Shown here: positions 46,352-55,193 of the stretch, piece after piece | Layout of the letters: each line of letters opens with the position of its first letter | Position numbering within the stretch: the stretch's first letter is position 1 | Origin: JAGXTF01 sp044224315 | Lineage (GTDB): Bacteria > Bacteroidota > Bacteroidia > NS11-12g > UBA955 | Length of the DNA: 64,000 nt | Assembly: GCA_044224315.1 (NCBI GenBank) | Contig: JBGAKR010000001.1 | Location: forward strand, 620,001 to 684,000 | Direction of reading: 5' to 3' | Program-made: the position numbers and the translations under genes | Notes under the pieces: generated by a model | Told to the model about the DNA's origin: nothing | Seen by the model: the letters and a program-made list of their open reading frames with translations, nothing else | Database searches by the model: none

Positions 46352-46999
46352 TCACATTCTGCCAAACAAGAGCCAATTAGCCCCGAAAACCCTCGATATT
46401 CCAACATCCTTCATGAGGGTACCCAAAATTTGTAACTGCTGTAAAATATTGGATTTACTAACCATCAGATTTTGGATAAACACCCCCCCGGGAGCAAGTC
46501 TTTGGGCCACGTCAGCATAAAATTCTTTTTCAATAGAAAAATGGGGCATATTAATATCAATAAAGATATCTGCGATAATGAGGTCGTATTTATCCATATC
46601 CGTTTTTACAAATTCACGGGCATCGGCTTGTATGAGATTTACATCCGAAACCGGAAACCATTGATTGGCAATGGATATCACTTCGGGATCTATTTCAACT
46701 GCTGAGATGCGGGCCAAGGGATTAAACCGCCTGCGAATGATATCGGCCGCACTTCCTCCGCCGTATCCCAGCATTAATACATTTTGAACCGGACTATTAA
46801 AATCCTTTTTTACCAATTTCAATGCCTTCAACATTACATCATGCAAGGCACCGCGGCTATAATTGGCATTGCGCGAGTTTAGCATCACCTTACCGCCAAA
46901 CAGGGTGATTTCCAACACCGGATTGAATTCTGAACTGCGCTTTTCCAGAATAACCGGCCATATCAGGCTTTTTATTTTTTTGAGAAGCGGAATTTTCAC
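46352..46999 (-). CDS. Spermidine-synthase-like methyltransferase-fold protein
   Basis: 215 aa from the GTG at 46999 (MKIPLLKKIKSLIWP). Spermidine-synthase fold motifs: VLMLGYGGGSAADIIRRRF, AVEIDPEVISIANQWFPV, LIQADAREFVKTDMDKYDLI and DIFIDINMPHFSIEKEFY. It lacks a clear polyamine-synthase N-terminal domain and matches the fused/orphan SpeE-like group of this phylum. Product uncertain. Divergent from maf. Confidence 0.82.
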   Translation of the reverse strand: MKIPLLKKIKSLIWPVILEKRSSEFNPVLEITLFGGKVMLNSRNANYSRGALHDVMLKALKLVKKDFNSPVQNVLMLGYGGGSAADIIRRRFNPLARISAVEIDPEVISIANQWFPVSDVNLIQADAREFVKTDMDKYDLIIADIFIDINMPHFSIEKEFYADVAQRLAPGGVFIQNLMVSKSNILQQLQILGTLMKDVGISRVFGANWLLFGRM

Positions 47000-47052
47000 C
47001 ACTAGCAAAATAAAAGTAAATTTACGGGCCAAACACAACCCTGTAAATCATT

Positions 47053-47061
47053 TATTTTCGC
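47053..47061 (+). promoter_or_regulatory. -7 box for maf
   Basis: TATTTTCGC, only 4 bases before the ATG at 47065; if used, the transcript is leaderless. Confidence 0.4.
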
Positions 47062-47064
47062 CCA

Positions 47065-47643
47065 ATGATCCATTTTCCCGAAATATTACTGGCATCCAAA
47101 TCTCCGCGCAGGCACCAACTGCTGCGCGATTCGGGTTTTCATTTTACCTATGTTGATATTGATGCAGAGGAATCATTTCCCGAACATTTACAAAAAAACG
47201 GGGTTTGTGAATATTTAGCGGCCCACAAAGCTTCCCATTTTACCGGTGATATTGGTGATAAAGTTTTGGTAACTGCCGATACCATTGTAGTGCTGGAAAA
47301 TGAGGTTATTAACAAACCCGAGAATGAAAATCACGCTTTTGAAATGTTGCGAAAATTAAGCGGCAATATGCACGAAGTATTTACAGGGGTTTGTATTAAA
47401 AATGATTCAAAATTGGAGGTTTTTTCTGAAAGAAGCGAGGTGTATTTCCATACGCTTTCCGATGAAGAAATCTGGTACTATATTAAAAATTACCAGCCCT
47501 TTGACAAAGCCGGATCATATGGTGTACAAGACTGGATGGGCTATGTGGGCGTAAAAAAAATAAACGGCTGTTTTTATAATGTAATGGGATTTCCGGTTTC
47601 TTCTTTTTACAGAAAAATGCAAACTTTTATGTTAAATATATGA
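47065..47643 (+). CDS. maf: Maf-family nucleotide pyrophosphatase
   Basis: 192 aa. LLASKSPRRHQLLRDSGF, VLVTADTIVVLENEVINKP, and FDKAGSYGVQDWMGYVGVKK are the Maf signatures. Hydrolyses non-canonical dTTP/UTP-type nucleotides; overproduction blocks septation in other bacteria. Its stop overlaps the next start by 4 bases. Confidence 0.95.
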   Translation: MIHFPEILLASKSPRRHQLLRDSGFHFTYVDIDAEESFPEHLQKNGVCEYLAAHKASHFTGDIGDKVLVTADTIVVLENEVINKPENENHAFEMLRKLSGNMHEVFTGVCIKNDSKLEVFSERSEVYFHTLSDEEIWYYIKNYQPFDKAGSYGVQDWMGYVGVKKINGCFYNVMGFPVSSFYRKMQTFMLNI

Positions 47644-48404
47644 AAAATAAAATAATAATTTTTGTTTTTTGTGCAATTTCCATTTGTTTAAATGCGCAAA
47701 CTAAAAAACCAACCCAATCATGGGCCTACTTCGAGTCTGGGTTTTCAATTTATGGTCCTAATTTAGGATTAGGCTTGATTAAGAATTGGAAAATTGATAG
47801 TACCATCAGCTCCCAATATTCAGCCAATTACAGTGGGTACCCAATTTATGAATCCACCTTATTAACTGTGGGTGTAGGGAATCATAACGATACCCATCTA
47901 ATGGTTTCCTGCTTTAGAAACCGAGATTTTGAATTTATGGGGGGCTATGCATTTAATAATCTATTTCTCCAAGTTAAAAAATTCAAAGCCACTGCTTCAA
48001 TGGGATTAAATGTGGGATATTTTGAAACATTTCGTTCGCGCAATTTGCTTGTAGATTCTAACATGTCAACCGCAGTAGATCCAATCCTCAACAACTATTC
48101 TTCGTATTATTTTCGTGGATTAAGAACCCAATTAAAACCGCAAATTGTATTTAGTTATCAACTATTAAAGAATCTGCAAATCTCAGTAGCCGGGTTTATA
48201 ATGCTTGGACAAGATTTTGGAAAAGTAGACCAGGGTGAATACAGTCAGAAAATACGAAATACTACCTTCCACCAAATTTATGGTTATTCGCCCCAGGATT
48301 TTGAAACCTATGGAACCCGCAGCCGTCAAAGGCAACACGAGCTAACGGATAAAAAAGCCATCTATAATTATGGCGGAAATGTTCGCTTGTCAGTAAAAAT
48401 TTAA
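47640..48404 (+). CDS. Secreted protein, possible outer-membrane barrel
   Basis: 254 aa. Signal peptide ending CLNAQ. The rest is rich in aromatic residues in alternating patterns (WAYFESGFSIYGPNLGLGLI, LKPQIVFSYQLLKNLQISVA, final YNYGGNVRLSVKI), ending in a strand as barrels do. No named family recognised. ATGA overlap with maf implies co-translation. Confidence 0.65.
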   Translation: MKNKIIIFVFCAISICLNAQTKKPTQSWAYFESGFSIYGPNLGLGLIKNWKIDSTISSQYSANYSGYPIYESTLLTVGVGNHNDTHLMVSCFRNRDFEFMGGYAFNNLFLQVKKFKATASMGLNVGYFETFRSRNLLVDSNMSTAVDPILNNYSSYYFRGLRTQLKPQIVFSYQLLKNLQISVAGFIMLGQDFGKVDQGEYSQKIRNTTFHQIYGYSPQDFETYGTRSRQRQHELTDKKAIYNYGGNVRLSVKI

Positions 48405-49187
48405 TTAAATGCACAAAATGGGTTTCCCCAACCTGTTAAGCAAAATATTTTCCTGGTCTTCGGTATTAAATACGCCTTCAAACTTGGGGGTAATCATGAG
48501 TACAATTACCTCGGCCTCCTCTATGTCGGAAAGCTCTACAATAGACCTGAAATAAGAGCTTACCGAGGCATCAGTTCTTTCCATATCCAGGGCCACTTTT
48601 GAACCCATTTTTTTCAAACCTTCTGAAATTGAGGTGGCACTTTGATGCATAACACTGTGGTTTGACTCATTGTAAAAGGAAAGTATATGAATGGATGAAT
48701 CGTAAACCCCGGCAAAATCACCCACTTCTCGAATCACTTCAGCTTCATTGGCTTTTGCTGGCAAGGGTAACAACGCTTTTAAATACCCTTGTGTAGGGAT
48801 TTGAGACTGTAATTGTACAATTAATGCAGGCGTTTCTACCAAATTTAGCAGGCGCAGAATATTACTGCCGGCAAAACTACCTTTTACAGTAATACCATGG
48901 GTTCCTACCACTAGCAAATCGGCAGCAATAGCCCTAAGGCTTTCACCCACTATTTCAAAGAAATCGCCATAGTCAATCTGAACCGAAAATGGAATATTAT
49001 GACTTACCAAAAGTGCGGCAAATTGTTTCACTTTATCTCTCAATTCCTGTTCATTTCCACGTTTATCGGCACCGGCAATATGCAGTAGTACCACCTCCAT
49101 GGGCTTTTTACCCGCAAGCAGTTTCACATGTTCGAGTGCAAGCTGACTTACAGGGGAAAAGTCGACCAATAAAACAATTTTTTTCAT
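48405..49187 (-). CDS. Two-domain universal stress protein in the exporter operon
   Basis: 260 aa, two Usp domains in tandem. The first starts KKIVLLVDFSPVSQLALEHV and has the nucleotide loop LLVVGTHGITVKGSFAGSNI (G-x2-G-x9-G-S type). The second half (LKALLPLPAKANEAEVIREV) lacks a clear nucleotide loop. The gene begins 4 bases after the HlyD stop, so it is the third gene of the peptide-exporter operon. Its link to export is unknown. Confidence 0.85.
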   Translation of the reverse strand: MKKIVLLVDFSPVSQLALEHVKLLAGKKPMEVVLLHIAGADKRGNEQELRDKVKQFAALLVSHNIPFSVQIDYGDFFEIVGESLRAIAADLLVVGTHGITVKGSFAGSNILRLLNLVETPALIVQLQSQIPTQGYLKALLPLPAKANEAEVIREVGDFAGVYDSSIHILSFYNESNHSVMHQSATSISEGLKKMGSKVALDMERTDASVSSYFRSIVELSDIEEAEVIVLMITPKFEGVFNTEDQENILLNRLGKPILCI

Positions 49188-49190
49188 GCT

Positions 49191-50501
49191 TTATCTTTTA
49201 TTAAATACTTTGATAAACGAATCAAAAATTCTTTCAATAACCCGTTTATCCTCTGTAACAATTTCGGCTACACCCAGCATTTCAGGGCTAAATTTAAGCA
49301 CCTGTCCATGTGTAGATCGCATTCCATTGGGCATTGCTACTTCTACACGGTATTCACTGCCATTTGGAAGCAGGGCTATGTGTTTAACCACACCTTCCAC
49401 CATGCCATATTCGTAATACGGAAAATGATCGAGCAAAATATACACTTTCTGGCCTTCTTTTACTTTACCCATACCGCTTGCCGGAATTGAAGCAAAGCCC
49501 ACAAAACTGTTTTGGGGTTGTAAAATGGCAAACAATTCTTCGCCAGGTTTTACAAATTGTTTCAACTGCAGATTTTGCATAAAAGAAACATTGCCATCAC
49601 GCGATGCAATAAGGTTGTACTTTTGCTGCCATCCTACCAGATAGCTGCGAATTGACTCCAGGTTGGCTTTAATTGATTCAATGCCATTTTGCTCGCGCGA
49701 GATTTTATTGTATCCAAACTGGCTAATCTGCTGTTGCATATTGCCAATGGTAATAGAGCTCTGCACCTCGGTTTGGCGCAATTGTTCTACCTGCAATTGC
49801 TTTGCCCGGTAATTATTCTCCTGCTGCAAAAATTCAGTTTTAGAAATTACACCCTGATTGTACAACTGTTTATCAGATTCGTATTTGATACGGGCATTTT
49901 CCAAATCGCGTTGCGATAGTGTGAGCATTTTACGTGTAATTTCAAGCATCTCCCTTTCACGCTGCAGGCGCTGATTCAGGCTTGACAACTCTACATCATC
50001 TACTTTGTACTGACGTCTTAAATTAAAATCGAAAATGTCTTTATGCAGATAATTTACAATCATTTGTAAATCGCCAATGGCAATATTGGTAGTGTCTGGA
50101 ATTGGCAACTGGGTAGCCCCTTTTGCTATTTCGCGTTCAAGTAATTCGGTATAATTTCTTAAATATGTAACACCGGTACTTGAAATGGGATTTTCAATCT
50201 CAGCCAGCACTGTTCCTGCCTTCACCGCCTGTCCGTCGGCTACATATACCTTGGTAATATTGCCACCTGTTTGAGAAACTATTTTTACCGGTGGTATTAC
50301 GGTAGACATACTTACAGGTCCTTTAATTATTTCGGGATACTGTATTAGGTAAGTCATAAACAGGCCCAAAACGATGATGGCAAATATGGCGGTAATGCCC
50401 CATCTGATCACCCAGGACGGAGACTTGGTCATTATATCCTGGATTTCGTCACTCCTGAGGTTTAGCGGATTGTTTTCTTTTTTTTCCATTTTGTCCTCCA
50501 T
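49191..50501 (-). CDS. HlyD-family periplasmic adaptor of the peptide exporter
   Basis: 436 aa. Cytosolic N-terminus, one membrane helix (residues ~33-53, WGITAIFAIIVLGLFMTYLI), a lipoyl/barrel part (GNITKVYVADGQAVKAGTVL), long coiled coils (~130-270, with LSLNQRLQREREMLE-like heptads) and a beta-barrel C-terminus. It bridges an ABC exporter to an outer-membrane channel. It starts 2 bases after the C39 transporter gene, which fixes its partner. No TolC gene is in the window. MEKK at 50489 is an alternative start. Confidence 0.9.
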   Translation of the reverse strand: MEDKMEKKENNPLNLRSDEIQDIMTKSPSWVIRWGITAIFAIIVLGLFMTYLIQYPEIIKGPVSMSTVIPPVKIVSQTGGNITKVYVADGQAVKAGTVLAEIENPISSTGVTYLRNYTELLEREIAKGATQLPIPDTTNIAIGDLQMIVNYLHKDIFDFNLRRQYKVDDVELSSLNQRLQREREMLEITRKMLTLSQRDLENARIKYESDKQLYNQGVISKTEFLQQENNYRAKQLQVEQLRQTEVQSSITIGNMQQQISQFGYNKISREQNGIESIKANLESIRSYLVGWQQKYNLIASRDGNVSFMQNLQLKQFVKPGEELFAILQPQNSFVGFASIPASGMGKVKEGQKVYILLDHFPYYEYGMVEGVVKHIALLPNGSEYRVEVAMPNGMRSTHGQVLKFSPEMLGVAEIVTEDKRVIERIFDSFIKVFNKR

Positions 50502-50502
50502 T

Positions 50503-52740
50503 TTATTTATCCAGTTTATCCAGATCTAACTGGTTTTTAACAAGTGTATAATACGATCCTTTAAGGTCTACCAATTCTTCATGGTTACCCTGTTCAATTA
50601 CCCTTCCCTGGTCGAGAACCACAATCTGGTGGGCATTGCGCACGGTGCTTAATCGGTGGGCTATAATTACCACGGTTCGGTTTGCAAACCAGCGGTTAAA
50701 ATTCTCCATAATTATTTTCTCGTTTTTACTATCCAATGCAGAAGTAGCTTCGTCCATGAAAATAATTTTGGGATTCTTATATACCGCACGGGCTATTAAA
50801 ATTCGCTGGCGTTGGCCGCCTGAAACACCTACTCCGCCAGTACCCAGCTTGGTATTGTATGCCAGAGGTAAGCTTTCGATAAATTCGCGGATATTGGCAA
50901 TCTCTACAGCTTCAATTAATCTTTCCTGGTTTATTTCATCTTCACCAACTGCAATGTTTTTTGCGATTGAATCATTAAAAATAAATCCTTCCTGCATTAC
51001 TACACCGCATCTTTCGCGCCATGTATGTTGGGCAATTTTGCTTAAATTATAAGTGCCGTAATTGACATCGCCCCGCACCGGAGGATAGAACTTGAGTAAC
51101 ATTTTAAGCAGGGTGGTTTTTCCACTACCAGATCCACCCACAATTGCCGTAATCTTTCCATCCGGAATGGTGAGGCTCAAATTGCGCAAAATCCATTGCG
51201 ATTCGGGGCCCCCATACTGGAATGAAACTTTGTCCAATATAATATCTCCATGGTCGGGGATATCGTGCAATACTTGTGCATCATGGGGTTCTTCATCATC
51301 GCGGTTGTGTATTTCAGAAATCCTTTCAAGTGAAAGTTTGGCATCCTGAAAATCGTGCATAAAGGTGATGATTTCGGCGATTGGCCCATTTAATTGACCC
51401 ATGATATAAGAAACGGACATCATTTCACCCAAGGTTAAATCGCCTTTAATTACCAGATTGGCTGTCATAACGGTAATAAAAATGCTCTTCAACTCATTGA
51501 TGATTTTAGCACCGGTAGATTGGGTTTGATTCAGGGCTAGTTGTTTAATGTCTTGTTTAAACAATTTAGCCTGCATATGTTCCCAACCCCAGCGTTTTTG
51601 TTGCTCGGCATTATGCAGTTTTGTTTCCTGCATTCCGTTAATTAATTCAAGTACTTTTTCCTGGTTTTGGGCTTCCAGGCTAAAGCGCTTATAATCCAGT
51701 ACAGCCCTGCGTTTAAGGAAGAATGTAATCCATAAAATATAGATTAAACTACTTCCAAAAAACACAAAGAAAATAGACGTATCGTAGAATAAAAGTATAA
51801 ATCCAAATATAAAAATATTTACAAATGAAAATAATATTGCAATGGAGCTACCTGTAAGAAAGCTTTGTATACGGCGGTTATCACGAATACGTTGCAAAAT
51901 ATCTCCATTCATTTTCGTATCGAAATACGAAATTGGAAGTCGCATTAATTTAAAGAAGAAATCCGATACCAATGCTATATTGATTCGGGCACTCATGTGC
52001 AGCATAAGCCAACCCCTGATTAATTCGATGGCAGTGCGGCCAAAGAAAATAAATAACATGGCAATGAGAATGAGGTATACAAAATGTATATCGCGGTTGC
52101 GAATACCTATATCTACAATGCCTTGGGTAAGGAATGGGAAAATGAGTGACAATAAGCTACCCGCAAGTAATGAAACCAACACCTGTACTATATATCGGCG
52201 GTGGGGTCTCAAATAAGGCCAAAGTAAATCGAAGCCCTTTTTTTCCGGACGTTTTTCTTCGTCCATGGAATAAAATTCCGGGGTAGGTTCTAATAAAAGT
52301 ACAATACCCTCTTTGTGCGTACGCTTTGCTCCGTAGCCAATCCAGTGTTCAAGGAATTCTTCAACCGGATAGCTCACTAAACCCAATCCGGGGTCGGAAA
52401 TGTATACCTTTTCTTTGTTGATTTTATAAACCACAACATAGTGGTTTTGATTCCACAACACTACACAGGGTAATGGGGCTTCGTCTACCAGTTGTTCAAA
52501 ACTGATTTTTGCACCCAGAGATCTGAATCCGATTTTTTCGGCGGCAGCACCGAGCTGAGACAAGCTTGAACCTTCCCGGGTGGTGTAGCTTAGTTGACGG
52601 AGAAAGGGCAATGAGTAATTGCGGCCATAGTGCTTGGATATGATGCGCAGACAAGTAGGTCCGCAGTCCATAGCGTCGGGTTGCCGGATATGCGGAAATA
52701 TCCACTGATTCGGGCCTTTGAATAATTGAGAGAGTTTCAA
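50503..52740 (-). CDS. C39-peptidase ABC exporter (PCAT)
   Basis: 745 aa from a TTG start. Residues ~15-150 are a peptidase C39 domain with all catalytic residues: Cys in DAMDCGPTCLRIISKHYGRN, His in QNHYVVVYKI and Asp in ISDPGLG. Residues ~175-460 hold six membrane helices; residues ~500-740 are the ATPase with Walker A VGGSGSGKTTLLKML, signature GVSGGQRQRILIAR, Walker B KIIFMDEATSALD and the His-loop IIAHRL. Such transporters cut double-glycine leaders and export the mature peptides. The upstream peptide genes are the obvious substrates. Confidence 0.96.
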   Translation of the reverse strand: MKLSQLFKGPNQWIFPHIRQPDAMDCGPTCLRIISKHYGRNYSLPFLRQLSYTTREGSSLSQLGAAAEKIGFRSLGAKISFEQLVDEAPLPCVVLWNQNHYVVVYKINKEKVYISDPGLGLVSYPVEEFLEHWIGYGAKRTHKEGIVLLLEPTPEFYSMDEEKRPEKKGFDLLWPYLRPHRRYIVQVLVSLLAGSLLSLIFPFLTQGIVDIGIRNRDIHFVYLILIAMLFIFFGRTAIELIRGWLMLHMSARINIALVSDFFFKLMRLPISYFDTKMNGDILQRIRDNRRIQSFLTGSSIAILFSFVNIFIFGFILLFYDTSIFFVFFGSSLIYILWITFFLKRRAVLDYKRFSLEAQNQEKVLELINGMQETKLHNAEQQKRWGWEHMQAKLFKQDIKQLALNQTQSTGAKIINELKSIFITVMTANLVIKGDLTLGEMMSVSYIMGQLNGPIAEIITFMHDFQDAKLSLERISEIHNRDDEEPHDAQVLHDIPDHGDIILDKVSFQYGGPESQWILRNLSLTIPDGKITAIVGGSGSGKTTLLKMLLKFYPPVRGDVNYGTYNLSKIAQHTWRERCGVVMQEGFIFNDSIAKNIAVGEDEINQERLIEAVEIANIREFIESLPLAYNTKLGTGGVGVSGGQRQRILIARAVYKNPKIIFMDEATSALDSKNEKIIMENFNRWFANRTVVIIAHRLSTVRNAHQIVVLDQGRVIEQGNHEELVDLKGSYYTLVKNQLDLDKLDK

Positions 52741-52899
52741 GGCAGGGTATATTTAGAGCAACAATAAACGTAAAACCTGAACACAAATCCAAGTTTTTTA
52801 TAGTAAATCCTCCATAAAAAATGGAAATTTTCACCTTCCACTGCTGTTTAAAGTATTCATAATTAAAATTTTAAGCCTTTAAACCTAAGGTTTGGGCAT

Positions 52900-52925
52900 A
52901 AAAAAACCCGGCTTAGCCGGGTTTC
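52900..52925 (-). terminator. Terminator of peptide unit 1
   Basis: AACCCGGC-TAA-GCCGGGTTTTTTT on the minus strand, 19 bases beyond the stop of the peptide gene at 52944. It separates the peptide gene from the exporter operon. Confidence 0.9.
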
Positions 52926-52943
52926 TAAATCTTTGGGAATCAA

Positions 52944-53234
52944 TCAGGTATTTCCGCCGTGGTAACCAGGGGTATTGTTAAAGTTTGGGCCCTGATTAAT
53001 TGGGGGAGCATCGTCGCCGGTGAGTATGCGACCGCCTCCATACATGGGATCATCCAATGGAATCACATCGGTGTTGTAGCCGATTTCAGTGGTGCCATTT
53101 TCAAGTGAAGCCACGGGTACATCAGAATGATCGATATCTCCGGTGCCGCCACCCATTACATTTTTACCATCAATTTCCTGATTTTCCAGGCTTTCAAGAT
53201 GATGGGGGTTTTTCTCATTTTCGTCGTGTGTCAT
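52944..53234 (-). CDS. GGG-leader secreted peptide precursor 1
   Basis: 96 aa. Leader: residues 1-27 rich in Glu/Asn/His, with LESLENQEIDGKNVM then GGG (28-30) and TGD. Core of ~66 residues, acidic, no Cys (DVPVASLENGTTEIGYNTDV, then DDPMYGGGRILTGDDAPPIN, ending TPGYHGGNT). An internal GGG at about 68-70 could be a second cleavage point. The leader matches the other seven units; the core is unique. Nearest unit to the exporter. Own promoter and terminator. Substrate status is inferred from the GG motif and neighbourhood. Confidence 0.8.
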   Translation of the reverse strand: MTHDENEKNPHHLESLENQEIDGKNVMGGGTGDIDHSDVPVASLENGTTEIGYNTDVIPLDDPMYGGGRILTGDDAPPINQGPNFNNTPGYHGGNT

Positions 53235-53257
53235 AATTGCAAGTATTAGTATGGACT

Positions 53258-53288
53258 CAAATTACGCTGATAAATACAGATTAAACAA
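53258..53288 (-). promoter_or_regulatory. Promoter of peptide unit 1
   Basis: TTG (53286-53288), 20 bases, then GTAATTTG (53258-53265) on the minus strand. The -7 box is off by one from TAnnTTTG, but the spacing equals that of the other units. ATG at 53234. Confidence 0.6.
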
Positions 53289-53423
53289 GCGTTTTGCTGA
53301 ATATTATACAATCTGTAAGAATTAATTAATGTATCCTAGGTATAGTTAATCCAGTTTTTTTTAGAAATGAATATTCAAATAAAAAACCATTCAAAAAAAT
53401 GGTTTCTGTTGATTGTATTGAAT

Positions 53424-53450
53424 AAAAAACCCGGCTAAACCGGGTGCTTT
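53424..53450 (-). terminator. Terminator of peptide unit 2
   Basis: CACCCGG-TTTAG-CCGGGTTTTTTATT on the minus strand directly after the stop at 53453. Confidence 0.85.
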
Positions 53451-53452
53451 TT

Positions 53453-53731
53453 TTAAGAGTTATCAGGCACTGGGCCCAAACTTCCCAATGGCCTAAGTTG
53501 GGTTGGATCATCGTGCAAGGGACTATCAACCACTATAATTGGATTGGCCCCGATTGGATCCAAATTTTGAGGAATATTGTCCATAATTGCACTTTCTGAA
53601 ATTACTCCACTCTCGTTTGAAAAATCAGCAGTTACATTCAAATCTCCAACACCACCACCTAAAATATTGTGGCCGTCTATCTCCTGATTTTCGAGGTTTT
53701 GCAGGTGTTTTTCGTTTTCAGTTTGGTTCAT
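53453..53731 (-). CDS. GGG-leader secreted peptide precursor 2
   Basis: 92 aa. Leader LQNLENQEIDGHNIL then GGG (25-27) and VGDLN. Core acidic, Cys-free: TADFSNESGVISESAIMDNI, then a Pro/Leu-rich tail ending SLGPVPDNS. The stretch after GGG (GDLNxTxDFS, ISESAIMD) is also found in precursor 3, so precursors 2 and 3 form a subfamily. Function unknown; export by the C39 transporter inferred. Confidence 0.78.
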   Translation of the reverse strand: MNQTENEKHLQNLENQEIDGHNILGGGVGDLNVTADFSNESGVISESAIMDNIPQNLDPIGANPIIVVDSPLHDDPTQLRPLGSLGPVPDNS

Positions 53732-53745
53732 ATTTTTTAGTAATC

Positions 53746-53753
53746 CAAATTTA
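53746..53753 (-). promoter_or_regulatory. -7 box of peptide unit 2
   Basis: TAAATTTG on the minus strand, 15 bases before the ATG at 53731; perfect TAnnTTTG. The only unit with no TTG at the -33 position. Confidence 0.55.
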
Positions 53754-53808
53754 GCTAATATTTATTAAAATAAAAAATGATTGTGCTAAAAAGCCCTGTC
53801 ATTTAAAT

Positions 53809-53837
53809 AAAAAAACCCCGACTCGCGGGGTTTTTTT
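53809..53837 (-). terminator. Terminator of peptide unit 3
   Basis: AAAAACCCCGCGAGTCGGGGTTTTTTT on the minus strand, 17 bases after the stop at 53854. Confidence 0.9.
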
Positions 53838-53853
53838 ATTAGGTAATTTTTAA

Positions 53854-54126
53854 TTAGATGTTTGCACCTGGAGGGCCTAAGTTAATAGGACCATTGATGT
53901 TTACCGGAACGGTGTCTTCTCCCAGTGAAGAGTTGCCCATTCCAAGGGGATCCTGATCCAAAGGTTTAGAATCCATTATTGCACCTTCAGATATATTACC
54001 ACCTTGGGTAGAAAAATCTTCGGTAATGTTTAAATCTCCGCTGCCGCCGCCCAATACATCAGAACCATTGATGCTCTGATTTCTGAGGTCTTCCAGACTG
54101 TGTTTTTTGTTTTCTTCGTGTGACAT
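53854..54126 (-). CDS. GGG-leader secreted peptide precursor 3
   Basis: 90 aa. Leader LEDLRNQSINGSDVL then GGG (26-28) and SGDLN. Core resembles precursor 2 near the cleavage site (ITEDFSTQGGNISEGAIMDS) and then becomes Pro/Gly-rich, ending INGPINLGPPGANI. Note an extra GG in the core (TQGGN). No Cys. Own promoter and terminator. Named family not recognised. Confidence 0.78.
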   Translation of the reverse strand: MSHEENKKHSLEDLRNQSINGSDVLGGGSGDLNITEDFSTQGGNISEGAIMDSKPLDQDPLGMGNSSLGEDTVPVNINGPINLGPPGANI

Positions 54127-54147
54127 GATATTTTAAGTTTGTTGATT

Positions 54148-54178
54148 CAAATTTAAGTACCAATCCTATTGAATGCAA
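54148..54178 (-). promoter_or_regulatory. Promoter of peptide unit 3
   Basis: TTG (54176-54178), 20 bases, TAAATTTG (54148-54155) on the minus strand: full consensus for the phylum. ATG at 54126. Confidence 0.75.
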
Positions 54179-54486
54179 GCAATATGTAATAAAATATATG
54201 AAATGGTATAAATATTAATGGGCTATTCCAATTAAGCATACTTCGCAATGGTGCCGGCGAATGGGGTTGAATCCAAACGCATATTGCACTAATGGTTTTT
54301 GGCCTCACCCTATTCGCACAAATAGATGTATCATTTTTAAACTGCATATCTTGGTAATTTTTTTAAAGAAGTAAATATCTTTTAAAAATATTCGTATTCT
54401 AATATTAACTGACTAAGCAGCACAGCCTAATATTTGCGCTATTTTTAATGGCTATAATTACACGATTTTTCTAATAAATTTTAAAT
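54179..54486. other. Non-coding spacer between peptide units 3 and 4
   Basis: AT-rich spacer. I find no convincing ORF, RNA or repeat in it; it is not similar to the spacers between units 4 to 7. Confidence 0.5.
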
Positions 54487-54519
54487 AAAAAAACCCGGCA
54501 TTTTTATACCGGGTTTTTT
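54487..54519 (-). terminator. Terminator of peptide unit 4
   Basis: AACCCGG-TATAAAAATG-CCGGGTTTTTTT on the minus strand, 23 bases after the stop at 54542. Confidence 0.88.
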
Positions 54520-54541
54520 GGGGTAATTTAAGATTCGGATA

Positions 54542-54829
54542 TTAGATAGGACCGTGTGGGTTGATGTGCGGATCCAGGTGAGGATTTACAGGACCATCAC
54601 TCAAAGGACCTACTGGAGGCATTGGATCTCCACCGATGGGGCCCATGCCGCCTCCGATTGGATCTTCAGGACCATTGAAAGCAGGAGCCTGGAATGGATC
54701 TGCGGGCAAAGAACCGCTTCCATCTTCTACAAAGCCGTCGCCGAAGCCACCGCCCATTACATTTTTACCGTCTACAGCATCATTGCTGAAGTTACTCAGT
54801 GATTTTGGGTTATTGTTAGTGTTGTTCAT
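54542..54829 (-). CDS. Pro/Gly/His-rich GGG-leader peptide precursor 4
   Basis: 95 aa from the ATG at 54829; a longer frame to 54880 runs through the promoter and is not used. Leader (1-25) LSNFSNDAVDGKNVM, then GGG (26-28) F-G-D. Core: DGFVEDGSGSLPADPF, APAFNGPEDPIGGGMGPIGG, DPMPPVGPLSDGP, and the C-terminus NPHLDPHINPHGPI with three Pro-His pairs. No Cys, strongly acidic N-terminal half. Nearly identical to precursors 6 and 7 and close to 8. Confidence 0.82.
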   Translation of the reverse strand: MNNTNNNPKSLSNFSNDAVDGKNVMGGGFGDGFVEDGSGSLPADPFQAPAFNGPEDPIGGGMGPIGGDPMPPVGPLSDGPVNPHLDPHINPHGPI

Positions 54830-54849
54830 ACTTTTCGTTTTTGTTGATT

Positions 54850-54880
54850 CAAAGTAAACACCGGTTTCACTCTCCTGCAA
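54850..54880 (-). promoter_or_regulatory. Promoter of peptide unit 4
   Basis: TTG (54878-54880), 20 bases, TTACTTTG (54850-54857) on the minus strand. One mismatch to TAnnTTTG. The same box and spacing recur in units 5, 6 and 7. The mRNA would start about 15-20 bases before the ATG. Confidence 0.7.
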
Positions 54881-55193
54881 GTTAATGGACGAATACTATA
54901 CGAAATGACATTTAATGTTATTGGAAGTGTTTAAAATGCTGTTTTTGTCTTTTACAGATTATAGCATCCAACCAATAATCCCCGATTCTATGTTGTTGAA
55001 TCACCCGAAATTTCAATTTATTAGGGTAAATATCAATTGCGATTTTTGGAATTATTTTTTATGCGCCTTCTGTTTTTTTTAAAATTAATTTAAGCACGTG
55101 CATCAAACTAAAACAATTTGCATTAGCCAGCTATGGATTATGATTACAGAAAATTTAGCTTACACTTTTGTTTTATCAAAAACTAAAACGCAC
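54881..55193. other. Spacer between peptide unit 4 and the broken unit 5
   Basis: The first ~45 bases (GACGAATACTATACGAAATG and neighbours) are repeated upstream of units 5 and 6. The rest has no recognisable gene. Confidence 0.5.
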
